A stretch of 64,000 bases of DNA from Bemisia tabaci (GCF_918797505.1 NC_092793.1:85696411-85760410); one strand, 5' to 3'. Shown: positions 1-7,840, counted from the first letter of the stretch. The notes: generated from the letters alone by a model not told the origin. A program made the numbers and translations.

Positions 1-1
1 C

Positions 2-961
2 TTCATCGAGCTGAACGCCCGGTTGAGACGGGACGCTACGAATCCGTTCCACCAAACGCTCCTGAAACTGTGCAGCAACGCTTGCTACGGAAAATTTATC
101 GAGAACCCGTTGAAGCGAAAGAATATTAAATTGGGTACCAACAGCAGACAGATATTGAAAGCCATCTCACGGGTCGATTTCGTAGATCGCACGATTTTCG
201 ACGAAGAGTTGGTAGCAATCCATTTACGGAGAACAGAGGTCGACAGACCAATGATTGTTGGTTTTTCAATCTTAGATCTGAGTAAAGTACACATGTATCA
301 ATTCCACTATAATCACATGCTTAAGAAGTACAATCCCGACCAAGTTCAACTTCTCTATATGGATACGGACTCGTTCATTTACGAGTTGACTACACCGAAC
401 GTCTACGATGATATGATGACAGATCTACACTTGTACGACACCTCCAACTTCCCAGAAGGTCATCAATGTCGCAGCGCGACAAACCGTAAAGTAATGGGTA
501 GTTTTAAGGATGAAACGGGGGGAACACCCATTGCTGAGTTTGTCGCGCTGCGACCCAAAATGTATGCATATCGTTTCAGCAACGGGAAAACAGAGAAAAG
601 GGCAAAAGGAATATCAACAGCTGTGGTAAGATCGCTAAACTTTGTCAATTTTCTCACAGTATTAAAGGATCCTGAATCGAGAATGAGCGCCCCGATGCGC
701 AGGATCGGGGCGCGGAAACACCAACTATACTCATTTGAAAGTCCAAAAAGAACCCTCTCCGGACTAGACGATAAACGTTGTATTTTAGAAGACGGTGTTA
801 ACTCTCGTCCTTGGGGTCATCGTGACATCGACGATCTTTGCATGGTGGATGAAAGTTGCGGAGCCGAGACGGAGTTGAGAAAAATCCTCGCTGTTAAACA
901 ACCTCGTATAAATAGTATAAACAAATCTGGAGAACCGTCAGTTAAGAAACCTCGAATTTGA
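2..961 (+). CDS. Protein-primed family B DNA polymerase, C-terminal part
   Basis: The frame is open from base 2, so the 5' part lies outside the window. It shows the palm-domain motif KLCSNACYGKF near residue 22 and the catalytic motif C, YMDTDSF, near residue 120, where the aspartates bind the metal ions. These are family B signatures of the protein-primed type found in Mavericks. The polymerase would copy the element by protein priming at its ends. The last 80 residues are charged and end with KKPRI. The end of the gene overlaps a TATA-type promoter (906-918), so the next gene appears to be started from within it. Copy 2 has the same gene broken by a stop and a frameshift. Identification is firm; completeness is unknown. 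Confidence 0.92.
   Translation, partial: FIELNARLRRDATNPFHQTLLKLCSNACYGKFIENPLKRKNIKLGTNSRQILKAISRVDFVDRTIFDEELVAIHLRRTEVDRPMIVGFSILDLSKVHMYQFHYNHMLKKYNPDQVQLLYMDTDSFIYELTTPNVYDDMMTDLHLYDTSNFPEGHQCRSATNRKVMGSFKDETGGTPIAEFVALRPKMYAYRFSNGKTEKRAKGISTAVVRSLNFVNFLTVLKDPESRMSAPMRRIGARKHQLYSFESPKRTLSGLDDKRCILEDGVNSRPWGHRDIDDLCMVDESCGAETELRKILAVKQPRINSINKSGEPSVKKPRI
906..942 (+). promoter_or_regulatory. TATA plus initiator module inside the 3' end of the polymerase gene
   Basis: GTATAAATAGTAT at 906-918 is followed by TCAGT at 938-942; the A of TCAGT is 33 bases from the first T of the TATA box. TATA with a TCAGT initiator is the usual arthropod core promoter. The same pair recurs at 1057-1093 after a local duplication, and the TATA motif recurs before other genes of this element. 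Confidence 0.55.
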
Positions 962-1056
962 AAATAGGAACAGTGTTCACTCCGTCCTCTAGAATATATC
1001 GTTTGTCATCGAGTCCGGGTAGAGTTGAGAAAAAATCCTCGCTGTTAAACAACCTC

Positions 1057-1093
1057 GTATAAATAGTATAAATAATTCTGGAGAACCGTCAGT
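1057..1093 (+). promoter_or_regulatory. TATA plus initiator module before the 194-residue protein gene
   Basis: GTATAAATAGTAT at 1057-1069 and TCAGT at 1089-1093, again 33 bases apart. A start at the A of TCAGT would give a leader of about 55 bases before the ATG at 1149. This is the duplicated form of the module at 906-942. Confidence 0.55.
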
Positions 1094-1148
1094 TAAGAAA
1101 CCTCGAATTTGAAAATAGTAAAAGTGTAACTAACGGAACGAACAAATG

Positions 1149-1730
1149 ATGGCTTGTCTCGATGTACAAGGTTTTTGGAGCCAAGGAAATTTCATCGTCA
1201 AAGAGTTTGGTCTTGTGGATATGAAGTGTACTGAAACTGAACTCTATTTATTCAAACCTCCGTTCCCGAGCAGCATGTTGAGCGCTAAAGACGTTGTGAC
1301 AAACAACTGGTTAACACGCAATTATCATCACTTGGAATGGGAAAGCGGGTTTCTCGAGTACGATGAATTCACTTCAAAAATGAATCGCATCGGAAACCGC
1401 TACGATGTACTTTATGTTAAAGGTGAACAAAAACGAAATTTCATTAAGGGTTTCGTGCCGGAAAAATGTATCGTTGTAAATTTGGACACTAAAGATTGTC
1501 CGTCCTTGCGACTATTGGCTCGTTGGTCGACAGCATATACGTGTCCTTTAGTACATCCATTCTGCGCTATGTCGAACGCATTCCGATTGTGTATGTGGAT
1601 GTCGGAATCTTTTTATCGTGATTATTTCAAAGATGAAATCATGCAAGAGCAGGAGAAGATTATAGTGGCAGACGAACAAAGGAATCACCCCGATAATAAT
1701 AAAGGAGTAGTAGATGAAAAGTCAGATTGA
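1149..1730 (+). CDS. Maverick protein of unknown function, about 193 residues
   Basis: I chose the ATG at 1149 (MACLDVQGF) because it is the one kept in copy 2; an ATG directly before it at 1146 is also in frame. The protein has no signal peptide or membrane segment. Visible features are an LDVQGF start, an FIVKEFGLVD block, an HHLEWESGFLEYDEF block, a YVKGEQKRNF block and a run of cysteines and histidines (CPSLRLL, CPLVHPFC) before a charged tail. The alternation of short hydrophobic strands with acidic residues in the first half could be an RNase H-like nuclease fold, but the motif is not clear and I would not assign it. It lies between the polymerase and a small protein, as in copy 2, where it is broken. 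It is probably expressed from the promoter at 1057. Confidence 0.75.
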   Translation: MACLDVQGFWSQGNFIVKEFGLVDMKCTETELYLFKPPFPSSMLSAKDVVTNNWLTRNYHHLEWESGFLEYDEFTSKMNRIGNRYDVLYVKGEQKRNFIKGFVPEKCIVVNLDTKDCPSLRLLARWSTAYTCPLVHPFCAMSNAFRLCMWMSESFYRDYFKDEIMQEQEKIIVADEQRNHPDNNKGVVDEKSD

Positions 1731-1737
1731 ACGAACC

Positions 1738-1806
1738 GAAATATAGCAGACAGATAAAGTGAAATCATCCATGCTTAATATAGCAGACAAATTGTCGAAT
1801 CAACCC

Positions 1807-1843
<37 letters not shown>

Positions 1844-1974
1844 ACATAATATAGCAGTCGAAAATTGAAATCATCCTTGCTTAATATAGCAGACAACTTG
1901 TTTCACTCGAAATATATAGCACAGGAAAATTGGAATCAGCCGTACCTTGATATACAGCAGATAGAACTGACGAC
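1738..1974 (+). repeat. Degenerate A+T-rich repeats with AATATAGCAGAC core
   Basis: The spacer holds at least five degenerate copies of AATATAGCAGAC, alternating with GAAATCATCC and TTGTCGAATC blocks, and an (AT)n run at about 1810-1840. Copy 2 has the same repeats in more copies at 52230-52600. Repeated spacer motifs at a fixed place between two genes may be regulatory or part of a replication signal; function is not shown. Confidence 0.7.
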
Positions 1975-2263
1975 ATGGAAGTTTTCAACAATTCAATCTT
2001 GATCGTCAACGCTAAAGAGCTGACTGTAAACGCCCGCTACAAGATGAACAAACTCATCAAAATGCCAACCAAGTACGAGATCACCGTTGCCGCGATATCA
2101 TCTTCGAGAATCATCATCGTCTCCTCTTCCTACCTTCGCACATTACGAACCGTTTGACGGACGATGCAATTCAGGATATCAACGCTGGATCCTTCGATCT
2201 CATCTACGAAGGTCGATCGGAAGAACACATAAATTCGCACTCGTTCCAAACGTTGCAGCTTGA
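1975..2263 (+). pseudogene. Small Maverick protein (about 97 residues), frameshifted copy
   Basis: The start MEVFNNSILIVNAKEL and the nucleotide sequence to the TGA at 2261-2263 match the intact frame in copy 2 (52611-52901). Compared with that copy, one base is missing near 2090 and one near 2213, so the frame is lost after about 40 residues. No known domain is visible. The gene is the last plus-strand gene before the convergent capsid block. Confidence 0.7.
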
Positions 2264-2415
2264 TTTATATTGTACGTCATGTTTGTATTCCTTTCTAAAT
2301 GATGTAATGTTTAAAAAAAAAAAAAAAAAATAATAAAAAAAAAAAAAATAACATGCTTGTAAAAAAAATGAAAAAAATAAACATGTTATTTTTTTTTTTA
2401 AATTTTGGCTTAAGA
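2264..2415. terminator. Convergent A/T-tract region with poly(A) signals on both strands
   Basis: Long A runs with AATAAA-like words (about 2315-2350, and 2370-2385) serve the plus strand; the T run at 2390-2400 may serve the minus strand just after the capsid stop. The region separates a plus-strand gene from the minus-strand capsid gene, as expected of a shared 3' end. Copy 2 has a shorter version at about 52920-53037. Confidence 0.5.
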
Positions 2416-3639
2416 TCAATCCAATTGCCTCACGGTTCCGTGCAGTAGTTCGTACGAATACTTCACAGGCGTGATCAGAATCACCTGGGCTGTAGTGTTG
2501 GCCGGGAAATTCTCTTTTACCACAACGGTCAACGTGATATCCACCGGAGCTGTTTTTAGATCTTCACCTTGAACGCATTTGATGACAAAAATCGCGCGAT
2601 CTTTGAAATTTTCCATCAACATAGCTGGCTCGCAGAGTTTCTCACCTTTCCAGTAGTCTCTCATAAAATCGGTGTAGTTCAGGTAGGCGTGATTATAATC
2701 CATAGTCGGGAAATCGTAGATCGTATCAACTTGAGGAAACCGACGCTCACCGATTTGAACGCTGACCGAGCGCACATTTACATGGTCGAAACGAGAGGAA
2801 TCCTTCAGGTGATTGTCCCGTCGATCCGTTTGAAATACCAACACCACGAATTTGGGCTTGTGCCTGCTGGTTGTTCTTACGCTCCATTTGAACGTCTTGG
2901 TCGGAAAAATCCCCGGGATGTCGTGCGATTCCCAATTCATGTATCCGAAACTCATCTTGTCGTTCTTCTTCATCTTGAGCAAGATTTGTTTTTCCAGTTC
3001 CAATGTGAATTTGACGACGGGAATCTCCCAATAGATTTCGATTATTTTAAATTTGATGGTGTAACCGTCCGCGGTCGCCGCGTCGGTGATATAATATGCG
3101 TTCTTATCCGTACCACTGCGCACTAGGATCAACTCTTGCGAGCATCTGACTAGAACGTCTTTGAAATGTACTGCGAATCCGCTGAGTGAAGACAACGGAA
3201 CGACAGCGCACTGAGTTTCATCCAACGTTGTCATATCCCATTCGCTCCATGAATGAGTGATGTCACAAAACCCGGAAGTTGCGAGTCCCGCGGTTTCCGC
3301 TCTAGTGTATGTGAGATAATTTTTCACGGTCGATGTCACTCCGACACACTGCATGCTATCGATTTCCGTCCCGTTCACTTTGTACTGCATACGGTCGAAC
3401 AAGTGCAGGGGATAATTGTTAGCCCACTTGACTTTAGGTTTCGCAGCATCTGCGGCGGCTCCAGGATTTTTCTCGAGTTTCACTTCTAAACGCATGAAGA
3501 TCCTCGAATCTTGAGGCACGGTGATCAGGCCGTGGGTATCGGGGGTGAACCGGATCGAATCGTTGTTTCCACGCCGTTCGTCGACCGGACCGAAACGGAT
3601 GTATTCGTATTCGATGATCTCTTGTCGCCAAGCTTCCAT
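2416..3639 (-). CDS. Major capsid protein, double jelly-roll type
   Basis: 407 residues, no signal peptide or membrane segment, rich in beta-strand patterns and aromatic residues. It is the largest capsid gene and lies directly downstream of the penton gene, the order seen in Mavericks; motifs such as YPLHLFDRMQYKVNGTEID near residue 77 and SFGYMNWESHDIPGIFP near residue 230 are kept in copy 2. It would form the hexon-like capsomers. The start MEAWRQEIIEYEYIRFG is the first ATG in frame here. In copy 2 the frame upstream of this ATG stays open for about 58 more residues, whereas here two extra bases (3640-3650 region) put the upstream frame out of register, so the true N-terminus could be longer in the family. 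A TATA motif lies at 3756-3768. Assignment rests on context and my recognition of the family. Confidence 0.82.
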   Translation of the reverse strand: MEAWRQEIIEYEYIRFGPVDERRGNNDSIRFTPDTHGLITVPQDSRIFMRLEVKLEKNPGAAADAAKPKVKWANNYPLHLFDRMQYKVNGTEIDSMQCVGVTSTVKNYLTYTRAETAGLATSGFCDITHSWSEWDMTTLDETQCAVVPLSSLSGFAVHFKDVLVRCSQELILVRSGTDKNAYYITDAATADGYTIKFKIIEIYWEIPVVKFTLELEKQILLKMKKNDKMSFGYMNWESHDIPGIFPTKTFKWSVRTTSRHKPKFVVLVFQTDRRDNHLKDSSRFDHVNVRSVSVQIGERRFPQVDTIYDFPTMDYNHAYLNYTDFMRDYWKGEKLCEPAMLMENFKDRAIFVIKCVQGEDLKTAPVDITLTVVVKENFPANTTAQVILITPVKYSYELLHGTVRQLD

Positions 3640-3755
3640 CTCGTTCTTATTTCGGATTTTTCACCACGAATCCGAGTTGTGTGAGAGCCCTCTTGGAATA
3701 TTCGGTCAAAGTTTTCCTCTGCTGCTGTTGTTGACAACTAGTCCGTGGATTATCA

Positions 3756-3768
3756 ATACTATTTATGC
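3756..3768 (-). promoter_or_regulatory. TATA motif upstream of the major capsid gene
   Basis: On the minus strand GCATAAATAGTAT matches the motif shared with other genes of this element. It lies about 120 bases before the capsid ATG. No TCAGT is seen at the right distance. Copy 2 has a changed version (GCATATTATAGTAT). Confidence 0.4.
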
Positions 3769-3822
3769 AAGAGAATATAGGAACGTATCGTTGTCGTCGT
3801 TCTGGATCCTTCGTTTACCCAT
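3763..3822 (-). CDS. Short leader frame between penton and major capsid genes
   Basis: ATG at 3822-3820 overlaps the penton stop by eight bases (ATGGGTAA) and encodes MGKRRIQ followed by an acidic stretch, ending after 19 residues at the TAA inside the ATAAATAGTAT motif. In copy 2 the same ATG opens a frame that runs into the major capsid start. The overlap and the conservation suggest it is translated or marks an older, longer capsid start; it could also be chance. Confidence 0.3.
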   Translation of the reverse strand: MGKRRIQNDDNDTFLYSLA

Positions 3823-4582
3823 AAGTTAGCGGTCTCACGTGCAGTCGCACTGTCACTTCTTCACCACCGAAATTGATCGCTCTTCCTTGTTGGTCTACTA
3901 TATTAACGAGCAAACGTTGGATCTTATCACCCAAGACGGGGTAGTAATGAATCGTCGACGGTTGCTCTACCATTTTGAATCCTGGTTCGATATCGGGAGC
4001 AAACGCATAAATGTGATGTCCGCGCACCCCGTTCACGTATCCACCGTCGGCGATGCTGCATTCGATGCATATCATGTTTACAGGTGAGATGTTGACGCGA
4101 TAGTCAGCTTCGTGCCATTCGTCCGGTGCCAAGAGACGCTTTCCGAATCCGAGCACCTTACGTAAAGTGCCGGGTCTGCGGAAATCGATCCAGTACTTGG
4201 ATTTGATGCTTACTTTAAGCGTAGCGTTGTTCGCTTTGAGTTTGATAGCTTCCGCTCCGCCAAGTTCTCCCTGCAAGTATTCTTGTATACCCTCGATCTC
4301 GTAGGCTCCGATCGGGAAGGAAATTGCCGAGTAATTCTCTTCAGGACTCTCGGAGTAGAAAAGCAGTCTGTTCGTTATGTCGATGTTCGGGATGGAATAA
4401 TAAGTTACAAAACCCGTCAGACCGATCTCGCAAGGACCGAACAACTCGAGAGGTCTAGGCAGTGCAAACTCGAGTACGTTGCTCCTCCCCGTCAACATGA
4501 ACGTGTGACATCTTTTCTGAGTTTCCATATTTGGTTTCGAGAATACTATATATTCCTGGTTTGTACGAGCCATTCTAAACAT
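3815..4582 (-). CDS. Penton-like minor capsid protein, single jelly-roll type
   Basis: 255 residues. The N-terminal block MFRMARTNQEYIVFSKPNM, the block RSNVLEFALPRPLELFGPC near residue 33 and the YYSIPNI segment are typical of the Maverick minor capsid protein that occupies the vertices. The start overlaps the protease gene by 37 bases; a second in-frame ATG nine bases downstream is possible. The stop overlaps the ATG of the next frame by eight bases. It lies between protease and major capsid, the usual order. The frame is intact here, split at the gap in the duplicate (7253-7505) and broken in copy 2. Confidence 0.82.
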   Translation of the reverse strand: MFRMARTNQEYIVFSKPNMETQKRCHTFMLTGRSNVLEFALPRPLELFGPCEIGLTGFVTYYSIPNIDITNRLLFYSESPEENYSAISFPIGAYEIEGIQEYLQGELGGAEAIKLKANNATLKVSIKSKYWIDFRRPGTLRKVLGFGKRLLAPDEWHEADYRVNISPVNMICIECSIADGGYVNGVRGHHIYAFAPDIEPGFKMVEQPSTIHYYPVLGDKIQRLLVNIVDQQGRAINFGGEEVTVRLHVRPLTYG

Positions 4583-4914
4583 CGTTTCCCGCAGACGCTC
4601 GAGTTGAAATTTTGTTCGCTATCATAATTGTATCCTATTGTCGTCGTTGAGCTACCGCGTGAGCGTAAAATGTATCGCGTAATTTCAACGGGTGGTGGTA
4701 GATCACCGAAGCTGTCGTAGTACAATGCGTTACCGCTCTTTGAAATCCGGTATGCTGTCCAATGTGTACCGGCTCCATCGCTTCGGTCCAGATTGATGAT
4801 ACCACACTCGGGGCGTTTGGGTTTCTTGGTCGCCAATTCATCGATCATGAACACACCGCGGAAATGCGGGATTCGTAATTGTTCCGTCGCAGCGATCCTC
4901 AACTCAACATTCGT
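4546..4914 (-). CDS. Adenain-type cysteine protease (maturation protease)
   Basis: Counting from the ATG at 4914 (MTNVELRIAATEQL) there are 122 residues. The catalytic set of the adenain/Ulp1 clan is visible in order: His52 in GTHWTAYR, Asp68 in LYYDSFG, Gln102 in SEQNF and Cys109 in SVCGKRCLEW. It would cut capsid precursors during maturation. The block IPHFRGVFMIDEL follows the start, which supports 4914; an in-frame ATG at 5028 would add 38 residues and overlap the phospholipase gene by 62 bases. It is shorter than adenovirus adenain (about 204 residues), with little after the catalytic Cys, as in other Mavericks. It overlaps the penton gene by 37 bases. A frameshift-bearing duplicate lies at 7469-7840 and a truncated one in copy 2. 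Confidence 0.88.
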   Translation of the reverse strand, partial: TNVELRIAATEQLRIPHFRGVFMIDELATKKPKRPECGIINLDRSDGAGTHWTAYRISKSGNALYYDSFGDLPPPVEITRYILRSRGSSTTTIGYNYDSEQNFNSSVCGKRCLEWLVQTRNI

Positions 4915-4966
4915 CATCGCTCGGCGCGGTAGCTCACGGATCAGTTTAAATTCTTTCGGTAAGGTC

Positions 4967-5686
4967 TCAAGAAAGTCCGTAACCTTTACGGTACGGTCGC
5001 AAGTACAATCCTTCACCGAGGTGTACATTCTTCTTCAAAGATCCGTCGATGACCGTCTTGATCATTTTCGCTACCGGTGTGATTGTTCGCGCGGCCAGAC
5101 CGATACTCGTCAGGAGATTCTTGACTCCGGCACCCGTCTTCGGGATAGCCAAGATTCGCTCCGCCAGTTTTTTCTTCTTCTTCGTTTTCGACGCCCCGGC
5201 ACCCATCTTTGGGAGAGCCAAGATTCGTTCGATCGACCGCTCCACCGGTTTCGTCTTCTTCTTCGACGCTCTCTTCTTCTTAGGTTTCGGTTTTTTCGCT
5301 GCCACCGTCTTGTTTAGTCCCATTCCGAGTTTGGCTTTGAGTTTCATAGCGTTCGTTACGGCGTATGCTGCCGCTCTTTCACCCAACGATGAGTCGGACG
5401 CTTTCACACGTTCCCAAGCTCTGTCCGCAAGTATGAGATCGGCTTTGTTCCTCTCGGTGGTGTCTTTGGTCTTACTGTAAGCGATGTCGTGGGACTTGCA
5501 AGCTTCGTCGAGCGGATTTATACCCGGATCTCCGCGTTTCAATCGTTCTGCGAGGCGAGTGCCCGGTCCGCAGTACCTGTAGTCGCCCGGTAAGTGTAGT
5601 TCGAACGGTAGTGAATTTATCAACGAGTTTAACAGTCCACGTCCTCGATTGGTTTTGCTGCAAGTTGATAATCTTCTCGGTGACAT
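4967..5686 (-). CDS. Minor capsid/core protein with parvovirus-like phospholipase A2 domain
   Basis: 239 residues. Near residue 36 the calcium-loop motif YRYCGPGT is followed by CKSHDIAY near residue 64, with the His-Asp pair of secreted-type phospholipase A2, and a cysteine-poor, parvovirus VP1-like layout. In such capsids the enzyme helps cross the endosomal membrane. A basic, lysine-rich middle contains a near repeat (RILALPKMGAG and RILAIPKTGAG), and the C-terminus ends GLYLRPYRKGYGLS, like adenovirus core-type tails. The TATA motif at 5705-5717 and a TCAG at 5690-5693 put a likely start only about five bases before the ATG. It heads the minus-strand capsid block, followed by protease, penton and major capsid. 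Confidence 0.85.
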   Translation of the reverse strand: MSPRRLSTCSKTNRGRGLLNSLINSLPFELHLPGDYRYCGPGTRLAERLKRGDPGINPLDEACKSHDIAYSKTKDTTERNKADLILADRAWERVKASDSSLGERAAAYAVTNAMKLKAKLGMGLNKTVAAKKPKPKKKRASKKKTKPVERSIERILALPKMGAGASKTKKKKKLAERILAIPKTGAGVKNLLTSIGLAARTITPVAKMIKTVIDGSLKKNVHLGEGLYLRPYRKGYGLS

Positions 5687-5689
5687 ACT

Positions 5690-5717
5690 CTGACGAAAAT
5701 GTCCATACTATTTATAC
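5690..5717 (-). promoter_or_regulatory. TATA plus initiator heading the minus-strand capsid block
   Basis: On the minus strand GTATAAATAGTAT (5717-5705) is followed by TCAG (5693-5690), 25 bases from the first T of the TATA box to the A. The ATG is at 5686, so a leader of about five bases is predicted. Confidence 0.55.
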
Positions 5718-5764
5718 GGAGAAGTAAAAAAAATAACTGTCCGATAAAATAGGGAACGAATACG

Positions 5765-6472
5765 ATGCGACTCGTCAAGCAAAGAAAGTCATTGCGAGTC
5801 CCGAACCTCGACAAACGGAAGAAGCAAAATGAAAACCGACGACAACGACGACGACGACACAGTGAACTGTTACCGGATAGTATCCGTTGCATTGTCGCCG
5901 GACCGTCCAACTGCGGTAAAACAAACGTGATGGTTTGCTTGCTACAACATCCGAACGGATTGAAGTTCCGCAACGTGTACTTGTACTCCAAGACACCGTT
6001 CCAACCCAAGTACGAAGAACTGCGTCAGATATTCGACGGAATCGACGGTCTCGGATACAACGTCTATTCGGACACGGCCGAGATTGTTCCACCAAACGAT
6101 GCCGCATCGGACTCGGTCTTTATTTTCGATGATGTCGCCTGTGACAAACAAAATGCGATGCGGAATTATTTTAGTATGGGAAGGCATAGCTCGGTCGATA
6201 GTTTCTACTTGTGTCAAACTTATTCTCGCATACCGAAACAATTGATTCGCGATAACGCTAACCTGCTCGTAGTTTTCAAACAGGACAATACAAACTTGCG
6301 ACACATCTACGACGATCACGTCAACACAGATTTCACGTTCGAAGATTTCAGACATATCTGCTCGGTGTGCTGGCAGGACAAGTACGGGTTTTTAGTCATC
6401 GATAAAGATAGTAATAAGAACGAGGGAAGGTACCGGAAAGGTTTCGATACCTATATTGTACAAGATGGATAA
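5765..6472 (+). CDS. Packaging ATPase, FtsK/HerA (A32-like) family
   Basis: 235 residues. A basic N-terminus (about 40 residues) is followed by the Walker A motif GPSNCGKTN near residue 46 and by Walker B, SVFIFDDVA near residue 118; NYFSMGRHSSVDSFYLCQTY follows as the sensor region. This is the genome-packaging ATPase of Mavericks and related viruses. It is divergently transcribed from the phospholipase gene, whose ATG is 78 bases away. Its stop overlaps the ATG of the next gene (ATGGATAA), a hint of coupled expression. The duplicate at 8684-9389 is broken; copy 2 has lost the gene. Confidence 0.9.
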   Translation: MRLVKQRKSLRVPNLDKRKKQNENRRQRRRRHSELLPDSIRCIVAGPSNCGKTNVMVCLLQHPNGLKFRNVYLYSKTPFQPKYEELRQIFDGIDGLGYNVYSDTAEIVPPNDAASDSVFIFDDVACDKQNAMRNYFSMGRHSSVDSFYLCQTYSRIPKQLIRDNANLLVVFKQDNTNLRHIYDDHVNTDFTFEDFRHICSVCWQDKYGFLVIDKDSNKNEGRYRKGFDTYIVQDG

Positions 6473-6752
6473 CTTATCGTTGTCGACGATCGCTCAGAAA
6501 TACGGTAGTATCGATAAAATCCGTCAAGATATCAAACGGAAGTTAAATACCATTCGCACCGGAGAGGCGGACGCTCAGGTGACGTTGAAGAAAGTTTTCA
6601 AACCGTTGACAGATCCGCTCGCAGCGTTGCAGAAAACTGTCTCGTTATCAACACCCGCACTTGTTGCTGCTCCTCAGGAAAAGAAAACCAAGATCGAACC
6701 TTCAAAATCGGAAACGAAAGATAAAACAATGTTTGTTGATAGTTTATTTGCT
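6465..6752 (+). CDS. Acidic Maverick protein, N-terminal part, cut by gap
   Basis: ATG at 6465 overlaps the ATPase stop. The start MDNLSLSTIAQKYGSIDKI is followed by a basic segment and a lysine- and threonine-rich stretch. The frame enters the N gap after MFVDSLFA. The same gene continues in full at 9382-10424, so this is its 5' third. Function unknown. Confidence 0.75.
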
Positions 6753-7252
6753 NNNNNNNNNNNNNNNNNNNNNNNNNNNNNNNNNNNNNNNNNNNNNNNN
6801 NNNNNNNNNNNNNNNNNNNNNNNNNNNNNNNNNNNNNNNNNNNNNNNNNNNNNNNNNNNNNNNNNNNNNNNNNNNNNNNNNNNNNNNNNNNNNNNNNNNN
6901 NNNNNNNNNNNNNNNNNNNNNNNNNNNNNNNNNNNNNNNNNNNNNNNNNNNNNNNNNNNNNNNNNNNNNNNNNNNNNNNNNNNNNNNNNNNNNNNNNNNN
7001 NNNNNNNNNNNNNNNNNNNNNNNNNNNNNNNNNNNNNNNNNNNNNNNNNNNNNNNNNNNNNNNNNNNNNNNNNNNNNNNNNNNNNNNNNNNNNNNNNNNN
7101 NNNNNNNNNNNNNNNNNNNNNNNNNNNNNNNNNNNNNNNNNNNNNNNNNNNNNNNNNNNNNNNNNNNNNNNNNNNNNNNNNNNNNNNNNNNNNNNNNNNN
7201 NNNNNNNNNNNNNNNNNNNNNNNNNNNNNNNNNNNNNNNNNNNNNNNNNNNN
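6753..7252. other. Assembly gap of 500 N
   Basis: Exactly 500 N, a conventional length for a gap of unknown size. Sequence on the left ends at the point where the copy on the right (9669) continues, so the true join is probably there. Confidence 0.98.
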
Positions 7253-7505
7253 CGAGTAATTCTCTTCAGGCTCTCGAGTAGAAAAGCAGTCTGTTCGTTA
7301 TGTCGATGTTCGGGATGGAATAATAAGTCACAAAATCCGTCAGACCGATCTCGCAAGGACCGAACAACTCGAGAGGTCTAGGCAGTGCAAACTCGAGTAC
7401 GTTGCTCCTCCCCGTCAACATGAACGTGTGACATCTTTTCTGAGCTTCCATATTTGGTTTCGAGAATACTATATATTCCTGGTTTGTACGAGCCATTCTA
7501 AACAT
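7253..7505 (-). pseudogene. Penton-like protein, N-terminal part, duplicate
   Basis: Repeats the first 80 residues of the gene at 3815-4582 and is cut by the gap. A missing base in the SESP region ends the frame close to the gap. Confidence 0.8.
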
Positions 7506-7840
7506 CGTTTCCCGTAGACGCTCGGGTTGAAATTTTGTTCGCTATCATAATTATATCCTATTGTCGTCGTTGAGCTACCGCGTGAGCGTAAAATGTATCG
7601 CGTAATTTCAACGGGTGGTGGTAGATCACCGAAGCTGTCGTAGTACAATGCGTTACCGCTCTTTAAATCCGGTATGCTGTCCAATGTGTACCGGCTCCAT
7701 CGCTTCGGTCCAGATTGATGATACCACACTCGGGGCGTTGGGTTTCTTGCTCGCGCCAATTCATCGATCATGAACACACCGCGGAAATGCGGGATTCGTA
7801 ATTGTTCCGTCGCAGCGATCCTCAACTCAACATTCGTCAT
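7469..7840 (-). pseudogene. Adenain-type protease, duplicate with small indels
   Basis: Same start (MTNVELRIAATEQL) as the intact gene. The catalytic Cys region is present (SVYGKRCLEW), but the Cys before Gly is changed to Tyr, and indels near 7670-7750 destroy the GTHWTAYR block that holds the catalytic His. It cannot be active as read. Confidence 0.8.

Larger units (their letters stand above)
865..1126 (+). repeat. Local duplication of the polymerase 3' end with an inverted fragment between the copies
   Basis: About 100 bases at 874-968 recur almost unchanged at 1026-1126, including the TATA and TCAGT motifs and the CCTCGAATTTGA end. The spacer at 978-1018 reads, on the opposite strand, as an upstream part of the same polymerase gene (about 759-799) and resembles the version in copy 2 (51421-51461) more closely. 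This looks like a template-switch or repair scar. Confidence 0.8.

Noticed and set aside
2569..3126. 185-codon plus-strand frame opposite the major capsid gene (also at 53191-53751)
   Set aside because: It is antisense to a well-supported capsid gene and is kept only because that gene is kept.
4793..5480. Plus-strand frames of 174 and 143 codons opposite protease and phospholipase genes
   Set aside because: Antisense shadows of the phospholipase gene; Phe-rich runs reverse its Lys runs.
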